The notes beneath the pieces are model-generated. The model saw only the letters and a program-made list of their open reading frames with translations. It made no database searches and had not been told where the DNA came from. A stretch of 38,355 nucleotides of DNA from DASSWG01 sp041689995. GTDB lineage: Bacteria > Bacteroidota > Bacteroidia > Flavobacteriales > Flavobacteriaceae. The stretch lies in contig JBDNFD010000067.1 in the NCBI GenBank assembly GCA_041689995.1, positions 1 to 38,355 of the forward strand. Reading direction: 5' to 3'. Position 1 is the first letter of the stretch, and each line of letters begins with the position of its first letter. Both the position numbers and the translations under genes were made by a program. Below, piece after piece: positions 24,570 through 34,090 of this stretch.

Positions 24570-25169
24570 CTATTTACCGAAAGCCAAGTCCTCCACTTCT
24601 TCTTCCAAATTTTTATTTTTCGAATTGACAATTTCCATGATTTCTTCTGGGGACAAATAAAGTTTCGCAATCCTGGCTTTGTATTTCGAAGAGATGTGGA
24701 CATTGCTCAAAATAAAATCTTTTGTTGCCAAGATATATTCAGACATTCCATGATGAACGGCGATAGTATCGGCAGTGCGTTCCACTTCTTTGAGGTGCGC
24801 TTTTGAAAATAAATATTTCAGCCCGAAAATTATCATGCCAATTGTGGAACGTTCCCTATAATCAATCACATGACCCAATTCATGACCAAACCAGCCGATC
24901 AAAACCTCACTTTCGACATTTTCTATATCGAATTCTTTGTTCTCAATATGGAATTTTTCGCTGATCAGAATTTTGTAACCCCGCTTTTTCCTTCCCTTGA
25001 AAATGGTAGAAAATTCTGGTTGTGCCTGCATGGTCGATTTTTTGATCTGTTTTTTGAATTTGAATTCGATGGGTGTGTTTTTCAATTCAGGATAAAAAGA
25101 AAGCGCCTTAAACACTTCTTTTTTAATACTTTTTGGAATTACCTTGTGCGTAAACTTTAATTTCTGCAT
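24570..25169 (-). CDS. Small HExxH zinc-protease-like protein
   Basis: This predicts 199 residues, soluble, with no signal peptide. The gluzincin-like motif GHELGHVIDY gives His-Glu-x-x-His, and ERTADTIAVHHG downstream could provide a third ligand. A hydrophobic stretch (TIGMIIFGLKYLF) lies between them. It could be a housekeeping or toxin-regulating metalloprotease, but I cannot name the family. The C-terminus is acidic (SKNKNLEEEVEDLAFGK). Confidence 0.75.
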   Translation of the reverse strand: MQKLKFTHKVIPKSIKKEVFKALSFYPELKNTPIEFKFKKQIKKSTMQAQPEFSTIFKGRKKRGYKILISEKFHIENKEFDIENVESEVLIGWFGHELGHVIDYRERSTIGMIIFGLKYLFSKAHLKEVERTADTIAVHHGMSEYILATKDFILSNVHISSKYKARIAKLYLSPEEIMEIVNSKNKNLEEEVEDLAFGK

Positions 25170-25340
25170 TGAGTTATTTAATTAATTGAAACAAGAAATA
25201 CATGCGGATTATCTTGGTTTAAATTGTCTCTTTTGCTATTCCGGGAAGTCTATTTCATTGGGATATTACACCATCCTTTAAAGGTACAATTCTTTTTAAA
25301 GTAAACATAAATCGTTCCAAAGCGATTCGTTTCAACAAAC

Positions 25341-25348
25341 TATCTTTG
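25341..25348 (+). promoter_or_regulatory. -7 box immediately before the MATE gene
   Basis: TATCTTTG matches TAnnTTTG and ends six bases before the ATG at 25355. Transcription would start almost at the start codon, so the mRNA may be leaderless or nearly so. Confidence 0.5.
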
Positions 25349-25354
25349 CCGGCG

Positions 25355-26740
25355 ATGAACCTTTCAAAATATACGAGCGAATTTAGAACCAATCTCAGCT
25401 TGGCCTTTCCGGTTATGTTGGGCGAATTGGGACACGTAATTGTGGGTTTGGCCGACAATATTATGGTAGGACAATTGGGTGCCGCACAACTTGCAGCAGT
25501 TTCATTGGGCAATAGCTTGGTTTTTATCGCTATGTCCGTTGGCATCGGATTTAGTTTTGCCATTACTCCGCTCATCGCAGAGGCCGATGGCGCTTCAAAT
25601 ATTGAAAAAGGTCGATCGGTTTTTCAACACGGAATTGTGCTTTGCGCCGTGGCGGGATTTCTACTTTACATTTTTTTACTAGTTGCGAAACCCGTACTTT
25701 ATTATTTGGACCAACCGCCAGAGGTAGTGGAACTTGCAATTCCTTATTTGGAAATCGTCGCTTTTTCCATGATCCCATTGCTCATTTTTCAAGGGTTCAA
25801 GCAATTTGCCGATGGTTTATCGCAAACCAAATATGGGATGTATGCTATTGTTTTAGCGAATGCTGTGAATATTTTGTTCAATTATTTCCTGATATATGGA
25901 ATTTGGATTTTTCCGAGGTTAGAAGTCGAAGGAGCGGCCTTGGGAACATTGATTTCACGGTTTTTTATGTTGGTGTTCATGTTTATGATTCTCAAATCGA
26001 AACAGAAATTCCAACCCTATTTTGTCTGGTTTAAAGGAAAATTCAGTAAAATCACTTTCCGCCGGTTGGCCAGTTTGGGATTTCCGACAGCGATGCAAAT
26101 GTTGTTCGAGGTAGGACTTTTTACATCTTCCGTCTTTTTGGCCGGAACTTTGGGAACGAATTCGCAAGCTGCAAATCAGATTGCACTGAACCTCGCTTCC
26201 ATGACCTATATGATTGCGGTAGGACTTGGTGTGACGGCTACAATCCGGGTTGGGAATCAGAAAGGATTGAGAAATTTTCATGAATTGAAACGGATTGCCC
26301 GATCTAATTTCTTGCTGGTCTTTTTGATAGAAACTGTTTTTGCCATCGGATTTATTCTTTTGAAAGATTTTCTCCCAACAATTTATATCGATAACCAAGA
26401 AGTGTTACTTTTGGCTTCCCAGTTATTGATTATTGCGGCATTATTCCAGCTGAGTGATGGGATGCAAGTAACAATTTTAGGGGCTCTACGCGGATTGCAA
26501 GATGTGAAAATTCCAACACTTATTTGTTTTCTATCTTACTGGGCCATTGGTTTTCCGTTATCTTTCTTCCTTGGAAAATCGGATGTGTTCGGGAGTTTTG
26601 GGATTTGGATCGGACTTTTCGCGGGCTTATCAGCTTCCGCCATAATGTTGTATTTTCGTTTTGATTTTTTAAGTAAGAAATTAATCCATAAAAGTGAAAG
26701 AACTTCACTCAAAAAAAATAACACCTATGGAATTTCCTAA
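25355..26740 (+). CDS. MATE family multidrug/cation exporter
   Basis: A 461-residue, about twelve-helix inner membrane protein. MATE features are the N-terminal SLAFPVMLGELGHVIVGLADNIMVGQLG and the matching C-half LASLGFPTAMQMLFEVG. These are Na+ or H+ antiporters exporting cationic drugs; the substrate here is unknown. The ATG at 25355 was chosen because the conserved N-terminus follows it and an upstream TTG at 25346 overlaps the promoter box. The stop overlaps the start of the next gene by 14 bases. Confidence 0.94.
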   Translation: MNLSKYTSEFRTNLSLAFPVMLGELGHVIVGLADNIMVGQLGAAQLAAVSLGNSLVFIAMSVGIGFSFAITPLIAEADGASNIEKGRSVFQHGIVLCAVAGFLLYIFLLVAKPVLYYLDQPPEVVELAIPYLEIVAFSMIPLLIFQGFKQFADGLSQTKYGMYAIVLANAVNILFNYFLIYGIWIFPRLEVEGAALGTLISRFFMLVFMFMILKSKQKFQPYFVWFKGKFSKITFRRLASLGFPTAMQMLFEVGLFTSSVFLAGTLGTNSQAANQIALNLASMTYMIAVGLGVTATIRVGNQKGLRNFHELKRIARSNFLLVFLIETVFAIGFILLKDFLPTIYIDNQEVLLLASQLLIIAALFQLSDGMQVTILGALRGLQDVKIPTLICFLSYWAIGFPLSFFLGKSDVFGSFGIWIGLFAGLSASAIMLYFRFDFLSKKLIHKSERTSLKKNNTYGIS

Positions 26741-26954
26741 ATTTTTATTGGGCGACAACACCGATTTCCCAGAAGCAGTTTTTGTCATACATACTGAATA
26801 TCCTCGATTTATAATTAATTTGGCAAATGATGAAGTCGAATGGCTGGAAGATTTTGATGCCAGCGATGAAAAGGAATTGGCCACTGAAGCCGAATCTTTA
26901 ATTGAAGCCGCTACCGAATTTTATGATCGGGAGATTGCCCGATACGAGAAATAA
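26727..26954 (+). CDS. Small acidic protein of unknown function
   Basis: This is a 75-residue protein (MEFPKFLLGDNTDFPEAVFV onwards) that is acidic, without signal or membrane segment. The segment VEWLEDFDASDEKELATEAESLIE suggests a short helical domain. I do not recognise a named family. The ATG at 26727 lies inside the MATE 3' end; an earlier in-frame start only adds residues overlapping MATE. The stop abuts the PAP2 start with no gap, so MATE, this gene and PAP2 look like one operon. Confidence 0.78.
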   Translation: MEFPKFLLGDNTDFPEAVFVIHTEYPRFIINLANDEVEWLEDFDASDEKELATEAESLIEAATEFYDREIARYEK

Positions 26955-27524
26955 ATGGAAAAATTGATTCAATATGATCAGGAACTGTTTCTGTTCCTGA
27001 ATAATTTAGGAAATGAAAACTGGGACTGGTTTTGGGTCTTTCTGAGCCATAAATTCACGGCAGTTCCGCTATATGTTTTTCTGCTGTTTTTGATTTATCG
27101 AAAATTCGGTTGGAAAGGAACGTTGATTACGGTGGTGCTGGTCGCAGGTTTGATCACATGCACAGATCAACTGGCGAATGTGTTCAAACACGTATTTGAA
27201 CGTTTGCGACCTTGCCGTGAAGATTTCATAAAAGACGCACGTTACTTGGATGATTATTGCGGGAAATACGGATTTTTCTCAGCTCATGCTGCAAGTACCA
27301 TGGCCGCGGCATTTTATGTCGGTTTCATTTTGAAACCTTTTTATAAATGGGTTTTTCCTTTTATGATTGTTTGGGCACTATTTGTCAGTTACAGCCGAAT
27401 TTATATCGGAGTGCATTATCCTGGTGATGTTTTAGTCGGAATGATTATCGGTGGTTTGTTCGGTTTCGGATTCTATAAACTGCAAAATTGGATGGTGAAG
27501 AAATTTTTGTCCGGAAAACTATGA
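26955..27524 (+). CDS. PAP2 superfamily phosphatase (undecaprenyl-PP phosphatase-like)
   Basis: This is a 189-residue, about five-to-six-helix membrane protein with the PAP2 motifs: Lys78-x6-Arg85-Pro86 (KHVFERLRP), a Ser109-Ala-His111 motif where the family usually has SGH, and SRIYIGVHYPGD (Ser147 to Asp158). These lipid phosphatases act on the outer face of the inner membrane, on undecaprenyl pyrophosphate or phosphatidylglycerophosphate. The substrate cannot be decided. The start codon follows the previous stop directly. Confidence 0.93.
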   Translation: MEKLIQYDQELFLFLNNLGNENWDWFWVFLSHKFTAVPLYVFLLFLIYRKFGWKGTLITVVLVAGLITCTDQLANVFKHVFERLRPCREDFIKDARYLDDYCGKYGFFSAHAASTMAAAFYVGFILKPFYKWVFPFMIVWALFVSYSRIYIGVHYPGDVLVGMIIGGLFGFGFYKLQNWMVKKFLSGKL

Positions 27525-27562
27525 TTTCATTCAAATAAATCCGTATTCTTAAAAGATCAAGA

Positions 27563-28940
27563 TTACTTTATCACCAATTTTTCAATATGTTTTTCTGAAC
27601 TATGGATTATTTCAATTAAATATTTCCCCGTAGGCAAAAACGAAAGATCGATAGGTTGGTTGGAAATGATTTTTGAGTTTCTATAGATCGTTTTACCGCT
27701 CAAGCTGTATATTTTAAGAGAAAAAGTTTTGTCTGAAAGCCCTTTGATGAAAACTTTTCCTTGCGAAGGATTTGGATAAACCAGCAATGATGAACTTTGA
27801 ATTTCGTGAGTTGCCATATTGTTGGTGTTGAGATGGTAAGCCAACGTGCTGTTCGTTCCGGACCACACGTAATCTTTTGAACCATTATTATCAATATCGA
27901 CAAGAGCAAGTTCATCCATATATAAATTGTCGTCTTGAAAGATTGAAATCTCGGTTGTGAACGTATGATTGGCATCGTTCAAAAAAATGGAAATATGATG
28001 GAAATAACTGGCATAAATATCTTCCAATCCGTCGTTGTTGTAATCTATGGAAACAAATGAATGAAGGGATGGATCAATTGCCAAACTTGCTTCGAAACTC
28101 ATTGCGCCTTGATTATTATCGTACATTTTTTTTCTTCGGCCGAGTTTTGCATCAACACATCCATATCACCATCAGCATCCATATCAAAAGGCTCCACAAG
28201 AAAGCCTATTTCATTTATGTCGGAATAATAATGCGGCGTGAATTCCCCCGTTCCGGAATTAATATAAATTACCAATCCTGCTGTTTCCGCACAAACTAAA
28301 TCAGGATTTCCGTCCGAATTGAAATCGGCGGTTTCCAAATCAAGGCATTCCAATACTTCTGGGGAGGTGGAAGTGGTGAGAATATGTTCTTTGGTGAAAT
28401 TCCCGGTGCCGTCGTTTCTATAATAATCAATGGAATGCTGCCCGATGATCACAAAATCATCACTGTCATTATTGTCGAAATCGGTAACTTCAACATCGTT
28501 CAAAGCACTGGAAATATTTGAATCGACCACTACCGGCGTCGAAAACGAACCATTGTCGTTCAAATATAGTAGAGCCTCGAAATCGATGCCGCCAATCAAA
28601 AGAATATCCACCCAACCGTCTTTATTGAAATCTCCCGTTGCCACACCTTCTGAAAATGGAACCACTTCAATAAGTTGAAAGGAAGAAAAATTGGCGCCGT
28701 CAATATTTAAATAATAGCCCACTTTTCCATTGCTTCCGGTGAAAGAAGCAAAGAAGCAATGATGTCATTAAAACCATTGTGATCCAAATCTGCCGAAACA
28801 ATTCTGGAAATTCCTGTGGATTCGGAACTATTATCAATAATTTCCTGTGGTCCAATTTGTGCGTTTCCAGTTAGTGGAATTATAAAAATCAGGAAAGAAA
28901 GCAGAAGTAAGTAATTCATAAGAATGTATTTTGTTGACAT
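27563..28940 (-). pseudogene. FG-GAP/VCBS seven-repeat T9SS protein, two frameshifts
   Basis: Three fragments in three frames join into one protein of about 459 residues: 28940-28707 (signal peptide ending TGNA), 28722-28099 and 28126-27563. Each junction needs one extra base: one near 28741-28757, the other in an A8 tract (coding strand) near 28126-28134. Seven DxDxxGxxD-type calcium loops (for example DLDHNGFND, DFNKDGWVD, DMDADGDMD, DYNNDGLED) suggest a seven-bladed beta-propeller. It ends with a type-A T9SS sorting domain (LLVYPNPSQGKVFIKG to EKLVIK). If intact it would be secreted. Decay, sequencing error or slippage switching are all possible. Confidence 0.85.
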
Positions 28941-28965
28941 GATTGTAATATTTTAAATAGTGAAC

Positions 28966-30060
28966 TTATTGATCTTGAGAATTGTCATTTATTTCTAAGA
29001 GATATTTCGCTGCCAAAAACGCTGTGGTTTCCTTTTTTTCAACTGCCTTTAATTGTTTTTCAAGCTCTTTTTTCACTATAGGATTATGATAAAAATTATT
29101 TTTCAATTGTTCCTCAATAGTCTGCAAAACCCAAAATTTGTTCTGCTCATTCCGATTTTTCTCAAAATAACCATTTGCCTTGGTTTCGCTTTGAAAGGTC
29201 TCGATCATTTCCCAAATTTCAGTGATCCCCGTGTTTTTTAATGCACTGCAAAGACTCACTTTTGGATGCCAACCACTTTTTTTGGGTGGATATAAATGTA
29301 ATGCCCTCCAAAATTCTGTCTTCGCATGTTTCGCTGCTTTTTGGTTTTCGCCATCGGCTTTGTTGATAACGATTGCATCTGCCATTTCCATAATGCCGCG
29401 TTTTATTCCTTGTAGTTCATCTCCGGCACCGGCTAATTTAAGCAATAAAAAGAAATCGGTCATGCCGTGAACGGCGGTTTCACTTTGTCCAACACCAACG
29501 GTTTCTATTAATACAACCTCAAATCCGGCTGCTTCGCACAGCATAATACTTTCCCTGGTTTTGCGCGAAACCCCACCCAAAGAACCACCGGAGGGCGAGG
29601 GACGGATGAATGCGTTTTCTTGCTTCACCAATTCTTCCATTCGGGTTTTGTCTCCCAAAATACTTCCTTTGGAAATAGAACTGGTTGGATCCACGGCCAG
29701 CACCGCTACTTTTTTCCCCAAATTTACCAAATAATTCCCGAAAGTTTCGATGAAGGTACTTTTCCCCACGCCGGGAACTCCGGTAATCCCAATGCGTAGT
29801 GAATTGCCATAATAAGGGAGGCAGACCGCGAGCAATTCTTCCACATTCTGTTGATGTTTCAGACTATTGCTTTCTACCATAGTAATTCCTTGGCTCAAAG
29901 CGGTTTTGTTTCCTTTCAGTATTTCTTTTGCCAAGGATTTCCCTGAAACTTTCCGGTTTCGAAAATTCTTTATTTTTTGAATTCCTGAAAAGTTCAAATG
30001 GTCAGAATTCATTTTCCTTTTGTTTGATCCGTTATTTTTAGTATGCTCTTTCAAATTCAA
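28966..30060 (-). CDS. meaB: Methylmalonyl-CoA mutase-associated GTPase MeaB
   Basis: The 364-residue G3E-family GTPase protects and loads cobalamin on methylmalonyl-CoA mutase. Visible are Walker A GITGVPGVGKST, the switch AVDPTSSISKGSILGDKTRME, the VLIETVGVGQSE Walker B region and NKAD (base recognition). A basic N-terminus of about 45 residues precedes the domain; an ATG later in the frame could be the true start. No mutase genes lie next to it. It is divergent from the Ohr-type gene across 95 bases. Confidence 0.93.
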   Translation of the reverse strand: MNLKEHTKNNGSNKRKMNSDHLNFSGIQKIKNFRNRKVSGKSLAKEILKGNKTALSQGITMVESNSLKHQQNVEELLAVCLPYYGNSLRIGITGVPGVGKSTFIETFGNYLVNLGKKVAVLAVDPTSSISKGSILGDKTRMEELVKQENAFIRPSPSGGSLGGVSRKTRESIMLCEAAGFEVVLIETVGVGQSETAVHGMTDFFLLLKLAGAGDELQGIKRGIMEMADAIVINKADGENQKAAKHAKTEFWRALHLYPPKKSGWHPKVSLCSALKNTGITEIWEMIETFQSETKANGYFEKNRNEQNKFWVLQTIEEQLKNNFYHNPIVKKELEKQLKAVEKKETTAFLAAKYLLEINDNSQDQ

Positions 30061-30155
30061 AACTTTTACACAAATTTATACAATCGATCTTTGAAAGCCT
30101 ATCAAACTTTGGTATATTGGGGCATTCATTTAAATTATAACCAAAATAGAATAGT

Positions 30156-30581
30156 ATGAAAACCATAAACACTGCAATAGCTACGACTGTCGGCGGGCGG
30201 GCGGGTAAAGTAACCTCCGAAGATGGAAAAATTGATATGAAACTGAGCGTTCCCAAAAGCATGGGTGGCGACGGTGGTCCAGGCACCAATCCTGAAGAAT
30301 TATTTGCTTCGGCTTATTCCGCCTGCTATGGAAGTGCTTTACAGGCTTGTGCGGAGAAAATGAAAGTTGATATTGGTAATTTTAGCGTAACAGCAACCAT
30401 TAAATTGGGAAAAGACAAAGAAGGCGACCTTAATTTATCTGCAATATTGGACTCTTATTTGCCCGGCGTGGACATTGAAACAGGCGAAGATCTTGTGAAC
30501 CAAGCACATGAAATGTGCCCTTTTTCTCGTGCCACCCGCGACAACATTAAAGTTACTTTGAATTTGTTGTTGGAGGAATAA
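30156..30581 (+). CDS. Ohr-type organic hydroperoxide peroxidase
   Basis: This 141-residue OsmC/Ohr-fold protein has the catalytic peroxidatic Cys57 in YSACYGSAL and the resolving Cys121 in HEMCPFSRATR. Both match Ohr rather than OsmC, and the Arg in TVGGRAGKV is conserved. Ohr reduces organic hydroperoxides using lipoyl-dependent thiols in the cytoplasm. No OhrR repressor is nearby. No clear promoter box was found. Confidence 0.93.
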   Translation: MKTINTAIATTVGGRAGKVTSEDGKIDMKLSVPKSMGGDGGPGTNPEELFASAYSACYGSALQACAEKMKVDIGNFSVTATIKLGKDKEGDLNLSAILDSYLPGVDIETGEDLVNQAHEMCPFSRATRDNIKVTLNLLLEE

Positions 30582-30590
30582 AAAAGTTGG

Positions 30591-30680
30591 CAGTGTTCAG
30601 TTGCAGTTGGCAGTTAATTGACTGTGGACAATGCAACTGAACACTGAACACTGATCACTGATCACTGATCACTGATCACT
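30591..30680. repeat. 15-base inverted repeat plus ACTGATC tandem repeat
   Basis: CAGTGTTCAGTTGCA (30591-30605) and TGCAACTGAACACTG (30632-30646) are perfect inverted arms around a 26-base loop. Adjacent is ACTGAAC followed by four exact ACTGATC units (30650-30677) and a partial ACT. The stop of the DUF2911 gene (30669-30671) falls inside the tandem. Arms could form a transcript hairpin between the convergent Ohr and DUF2911 genes. Confidence 0.85.
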
Positions 30681-31235
30681 TTTTTCTTTGAAGGGAACTG
30701 GAACCACTATATTTTCCCATGCAAGAAACATGTGGTTTAACTCTTCCCCAGCTTCAAAATAGATGGTGAACTGCTCAATGGTTTTATAATTTTTGAGAAC
30801 GGGGACTTCTATTTTCAATACGTCAAATTCTGGTTTTCGGGAAGGTTTTCCGTCTAAATCTATTCCCCAAGTATACATTTCTGAATTGAAAATAACTTCC
30901 CACGATTGCTTTTTTGGAATAGTCCATAAACTATATTTTCCTGCTTTCAACAAAGATCCATCGATATCAATATCTAAATTTGTTTCAAAAGTGCTTGCTT
31001 CGTTCGCACCAGTTCGCCATACTTGATCGTAAGGCACCAATTCCCCAAAAATCTGTCGGTCTTTTTTATAAGGACGATTGTAAAAAACTTCAATTTTTAA
31101 ATCATCATTCTGAAATTGCAGGCTTTCCTCGGGACTATAAGACTTGGTCCAACGGTTTAGAAAAATGAACGCAAAGACTGCGATGAGAAGCAAAATTCCA
31201 AAGCCAATAAGAAACCATTTTACTTTTTTGTTCAT
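30669..31235 (-). CDS. DUF2911 protein, membrane-anchored
   Basis: This predicts 188 residues starting MNKKVKWFLIGFGILLL, with one N-terminal helix that could be an uncleaved signal anchor. It is followed by the DUF2911 region: RQIFGELVPYDQVWRTGANEASTF and KAGKYSLWTIPKKQSWEVIF. Function is unknown. The ATG at 31235 was chosen for the signal-like start; 26 more in-frame residues upstream lack a domain. The last three residues (Ser-Asp-Gln) and the stop are written by the tandem repeat, implying its 3' end was overrun by repeat expansion or vice versa. Confidence 0.85.
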   Translation of the reverse strand: MNKKVKWFLIGFGILLLIAVFAFIFLNRWTKSYSPEESLQFQNDDLKIEVFYNRPYKKDRQIFGELVPYDQVWRTGANEASTFETNLDIDIDGSLLKAGKYSLWTIPKKQSWEVIFNSEMYTWGIDLDGKPSRKPEFDVLKIEVPVLKNYKTIEQFTIYFEAGEELNHMFLAWENIVVPVPFKEKSDQ

Positions 31236-31254
31236 CGGTTGAAAAATTTGAGAA

Positions 31255-31283
31255 TAAAAGTAAGCTTTTAAAATGATTCCAAA
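31255..31283 (-). promoter_or_regulatory. Possible promoter of the DUF2911 gene
   Basis: On the minus strand, TTTG (31280-31283) is followed after 17 bases by TACTTTTA (31255-31262), one mismatch from the -7 consensus. The start codon at 31235 lies 20 bases downstream of the box. Confidence 0.35.
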
Positions 31284-31361
31284 AAAATAAAAATAAGGAC
31301 ATTTTGGCAACAATGAAGATTTTTGTTCGGTCTTTATGACAAAACCAGCAAATTTATACCT

Positions 31362-31581
31362 GTGTTTCCAAACGAGCTCATCGAAGAATGTTGTGAAAAT
31401 GATAGTAAGGCACAGCTTGCGCTATACAAAAAATATTACAATGAATGTATTTTGTGTTTTTCGATTTTTGAAAGATTCATTTGAAGCGGAAGAGACGATT
31501 CAAGAAATGGTTATAATGACTTTTCCAAACTGGACCAATATTCGGGTGATGTTAAGTTTGAAGAATTAATATCGATTTAAA
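31362..31581 (+). pseudogene. Remnant of an ECF sigma-70 factor (region 2)
   Basis: Pieces in three frames read ELIEECCENDSKAQLALYKKY, then FRFLKDSFEAEETIQE, then FSKLDQYSGDVKFEELISI. These match the sigma-70 region 2 start of Bacteroidetes ECF factors. At least two frameshifts are needed, and a stop follows straight after; regions 3-4 are absent. It is not expressed as a sigma factor. The region 31236-31648 holds nothing else recognisable beyond the possible DUF2911 promoter. Confidence 0.75.
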
Positions 31582-31648
31582 AATATTTTTATTAATTTTT
31601 TTATGATATACTTTTTTTTTATACCTTGCACTTTCAAAACCAATTGTC

Positions 31649-34074
31649 ATGAATAATTTTAATATATCCGTACTTACTTTTTTTCTTTTTTCATCACTAA
31701 CATTGTGGCTGCCCAAACAACAATTGACTGTATTGTTGAGAATGCACCTATTACATTAATTAAAACCACGAATGATTGCATACCTGATCCTAATTATAGC
31801 TATTCTATTGATCCTAATGATTTAGCTGTCTTTCCACCGGTAACCATTAAACTTTTTTTCTGGGGATTGCAAAAAACCGATGGAACCGTAACCATTACTC
31901 CCGGAGAAATACAAGAAGTATATCAAATATTAAATGATGCTTATGCGGACTCAAATATTTGTTTTGTAATGGAAGGAGAGGGGTATGACTATATTGTGGA
32001 CGATGCTATGTATAACCCACTTCCGACATATACCACATTAACCAATTATATCAATTTACATAATTTAAAGGAAGATGCTATCAACATTTATGTGCCTAAA
32101 CATCTATGGCGATCTAATGGCGGTGATACAAGAGGGATTGCATCTCCTTCTGCTCATCGAGTATATTTTCGAGAAGATGTATTTCCTGAAAATACAGGTA
32201 TTTTGATACATGAAATTGGTCATGTACTTGGTTTAGCACATACTTGGAATGGTTATAATAGTTCTAGTTTTTGCGAAACTGTAACTCGTGATCCTAATGA
32301 TTCTGATTATAACGCTAATTGTGCTGGGGATAATGTAACAGATACCAATGCCATGCCGAAATTTGCCCCATATGATAATAATCACCCCATCGATACAAAT
32401 TGTAATTACACGGGAACAGGGACAGATTGTTATGGTACGCCCTATACCATTACACAAGCCGATGTTAAAAATTATATGGGTTATTCAAGACAGGATTGTC
32501 GGCAGGTGTTTACAACAGGACAGAAAATACGTGTGCGGGAAAGCTTGGTTCATCCTGAACCCTTTTACCCGGGTGGGCCTGATTATTCCAATATCATTGA
32601 ATCAAACCCAACAACAGATTTAGTAATTTACGATTCTGTAGATGATTCGGGATTAGAACCCAATAACATTACCGATGTTATTTGGAACAGTACTGATATA
32701 TGGGTGCGGAACCAAGCCGATGGATATGTAATACAACAACATCAAGATTTACATTATGATGGTACTCCAACTCCTGTGTATGTTTATGTGAGAGTAACCA
32801 ATAAAAGCTGTGTGCCTTTTTCTGGGAACGGCCTTCTAAAACTTTATTGGGCGAAGGGCGGCCTTACACAAAGTTGGCCCACTGTTTGGACAGGATCAAG
32901 CTCTAACGGACTGCCAACTGGGGACGATATAGGCACACAAACCATCCCGGCAATTGACCCGGGAGAATCTACCATTTTTGAATTTTCCTGGCTTCCCTAC
33001 AATCCGGATGTATATGAAAATGCAGGCTTTTTGAAACCATGGATGTTTTGCTTTTTGGCACGTATAGAATCCAATGAAGATCCAATGAGTTATCTCGAAG
33101 GTTCCAATGCCGCAGAAAATACGCGCTACAATAACAATATTGCCTATAAAAATACAACAATAATAAATACTTCTGAAAAACCCTTTTTGGGAAGTGTTTT
33201 TGCAGGGAATTTAGGAAACAATACTTCAATAACTGCAGATATTCGTTTTTTTACCACAACCCCAGAAAATGATAGAATTTGGAAGGATGCCGAAGTAGGA
33301 GTGAGATTAGATGATTCGTTATGGAATCATTGGCAACAAAATGGAGGAAGTGCTATAAATATCCGAATAATTAGCGAAGAAGAACATTTAATTCGGCTTA
33401 CGGGCAACAATGCACGTTTGACAGACATTCATTTTGGTGCAAATGAATGGGGAATCCTCACTTTAGGCACTAATTTTTTAATTGATGAAGTGGATATGCA
33501 AGAGAACTATTCATTGCATGTCGAACAGCTTTTAAGCAATTCTCAGGAAGTCACAGGAGGCTTTACCTATCAATTTCAACGAGACAATGGCCGACAAGAT
33601 TTTCAGGCACATGCTTCTTCTGATTTTCAAGATAATATACTTAGTCTAACTGCAGATAATATCAATGAGATAGCTGTTTACAATTGGTACGATGCCAACG
33701 ACAATTTAGTACATACCGGTAAAGACTATATTCTGTTCAATACTATTTCGGATTCTTATCAATTGGAAATAATAGCTGATGCAGATGGACATAAAGATTA
33801 TTATAATTTCAATGTCGATGAACTTAGAAAAATACAAAGTATAAGCCCTAATCCTGCCTCAACAGAAATTGAGGTGCATTACTTTGCTTTGGGTTGCAGC
33901 TTGGCCCATCTCAGGATTACATCGATAGCTACTGGAAATCATTATAACTTTATAATAGATGCGGAGCAAACAACCCATCTTATCAATTTAAGTACATACT
34001 CAACAGGAATGTATATTGTTTCATTAGTATGCGAGAGCAATATCATTGACTCAAAAAATTTAATTATTGAATAA
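31649..34074 (+). CDS. Secreted M43-like metzincin with T9SS sorting domain, signal peptide frameshifted
   Basis: The large frame (31705 onwards, 789 residues) lacks a signal peptide and would need a GTG start. Upstream, an ATG at 31649 encodes MNNFNISVLTFF in another frame; adding one T to the T7 tract at 31678-31684 joins it to SFFITNIVAAQ, a full signal peptide. The zinc motif HEIGHVLGLAH (residues 169-179 of the main frame) and Met-turn NYMGYS mark a metzincin, pappalysin-like. Further domains follow (CARDB-like and Ig-like text), ending in SISPNPASTEIEV to NLIIE, a T9SS sorting domain. Whether it is expressed depends on the T tract. Confidence 0.8.
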
Positions 34075-34090
34075 CCCTGAAAAAACAATC

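Noticed and set aside
30650..30680. ACTGATC tandem as a possible CRISPR array
   Set aside because: Units are 7 bases, directly adjacent without spacers, and no cas gene is present.
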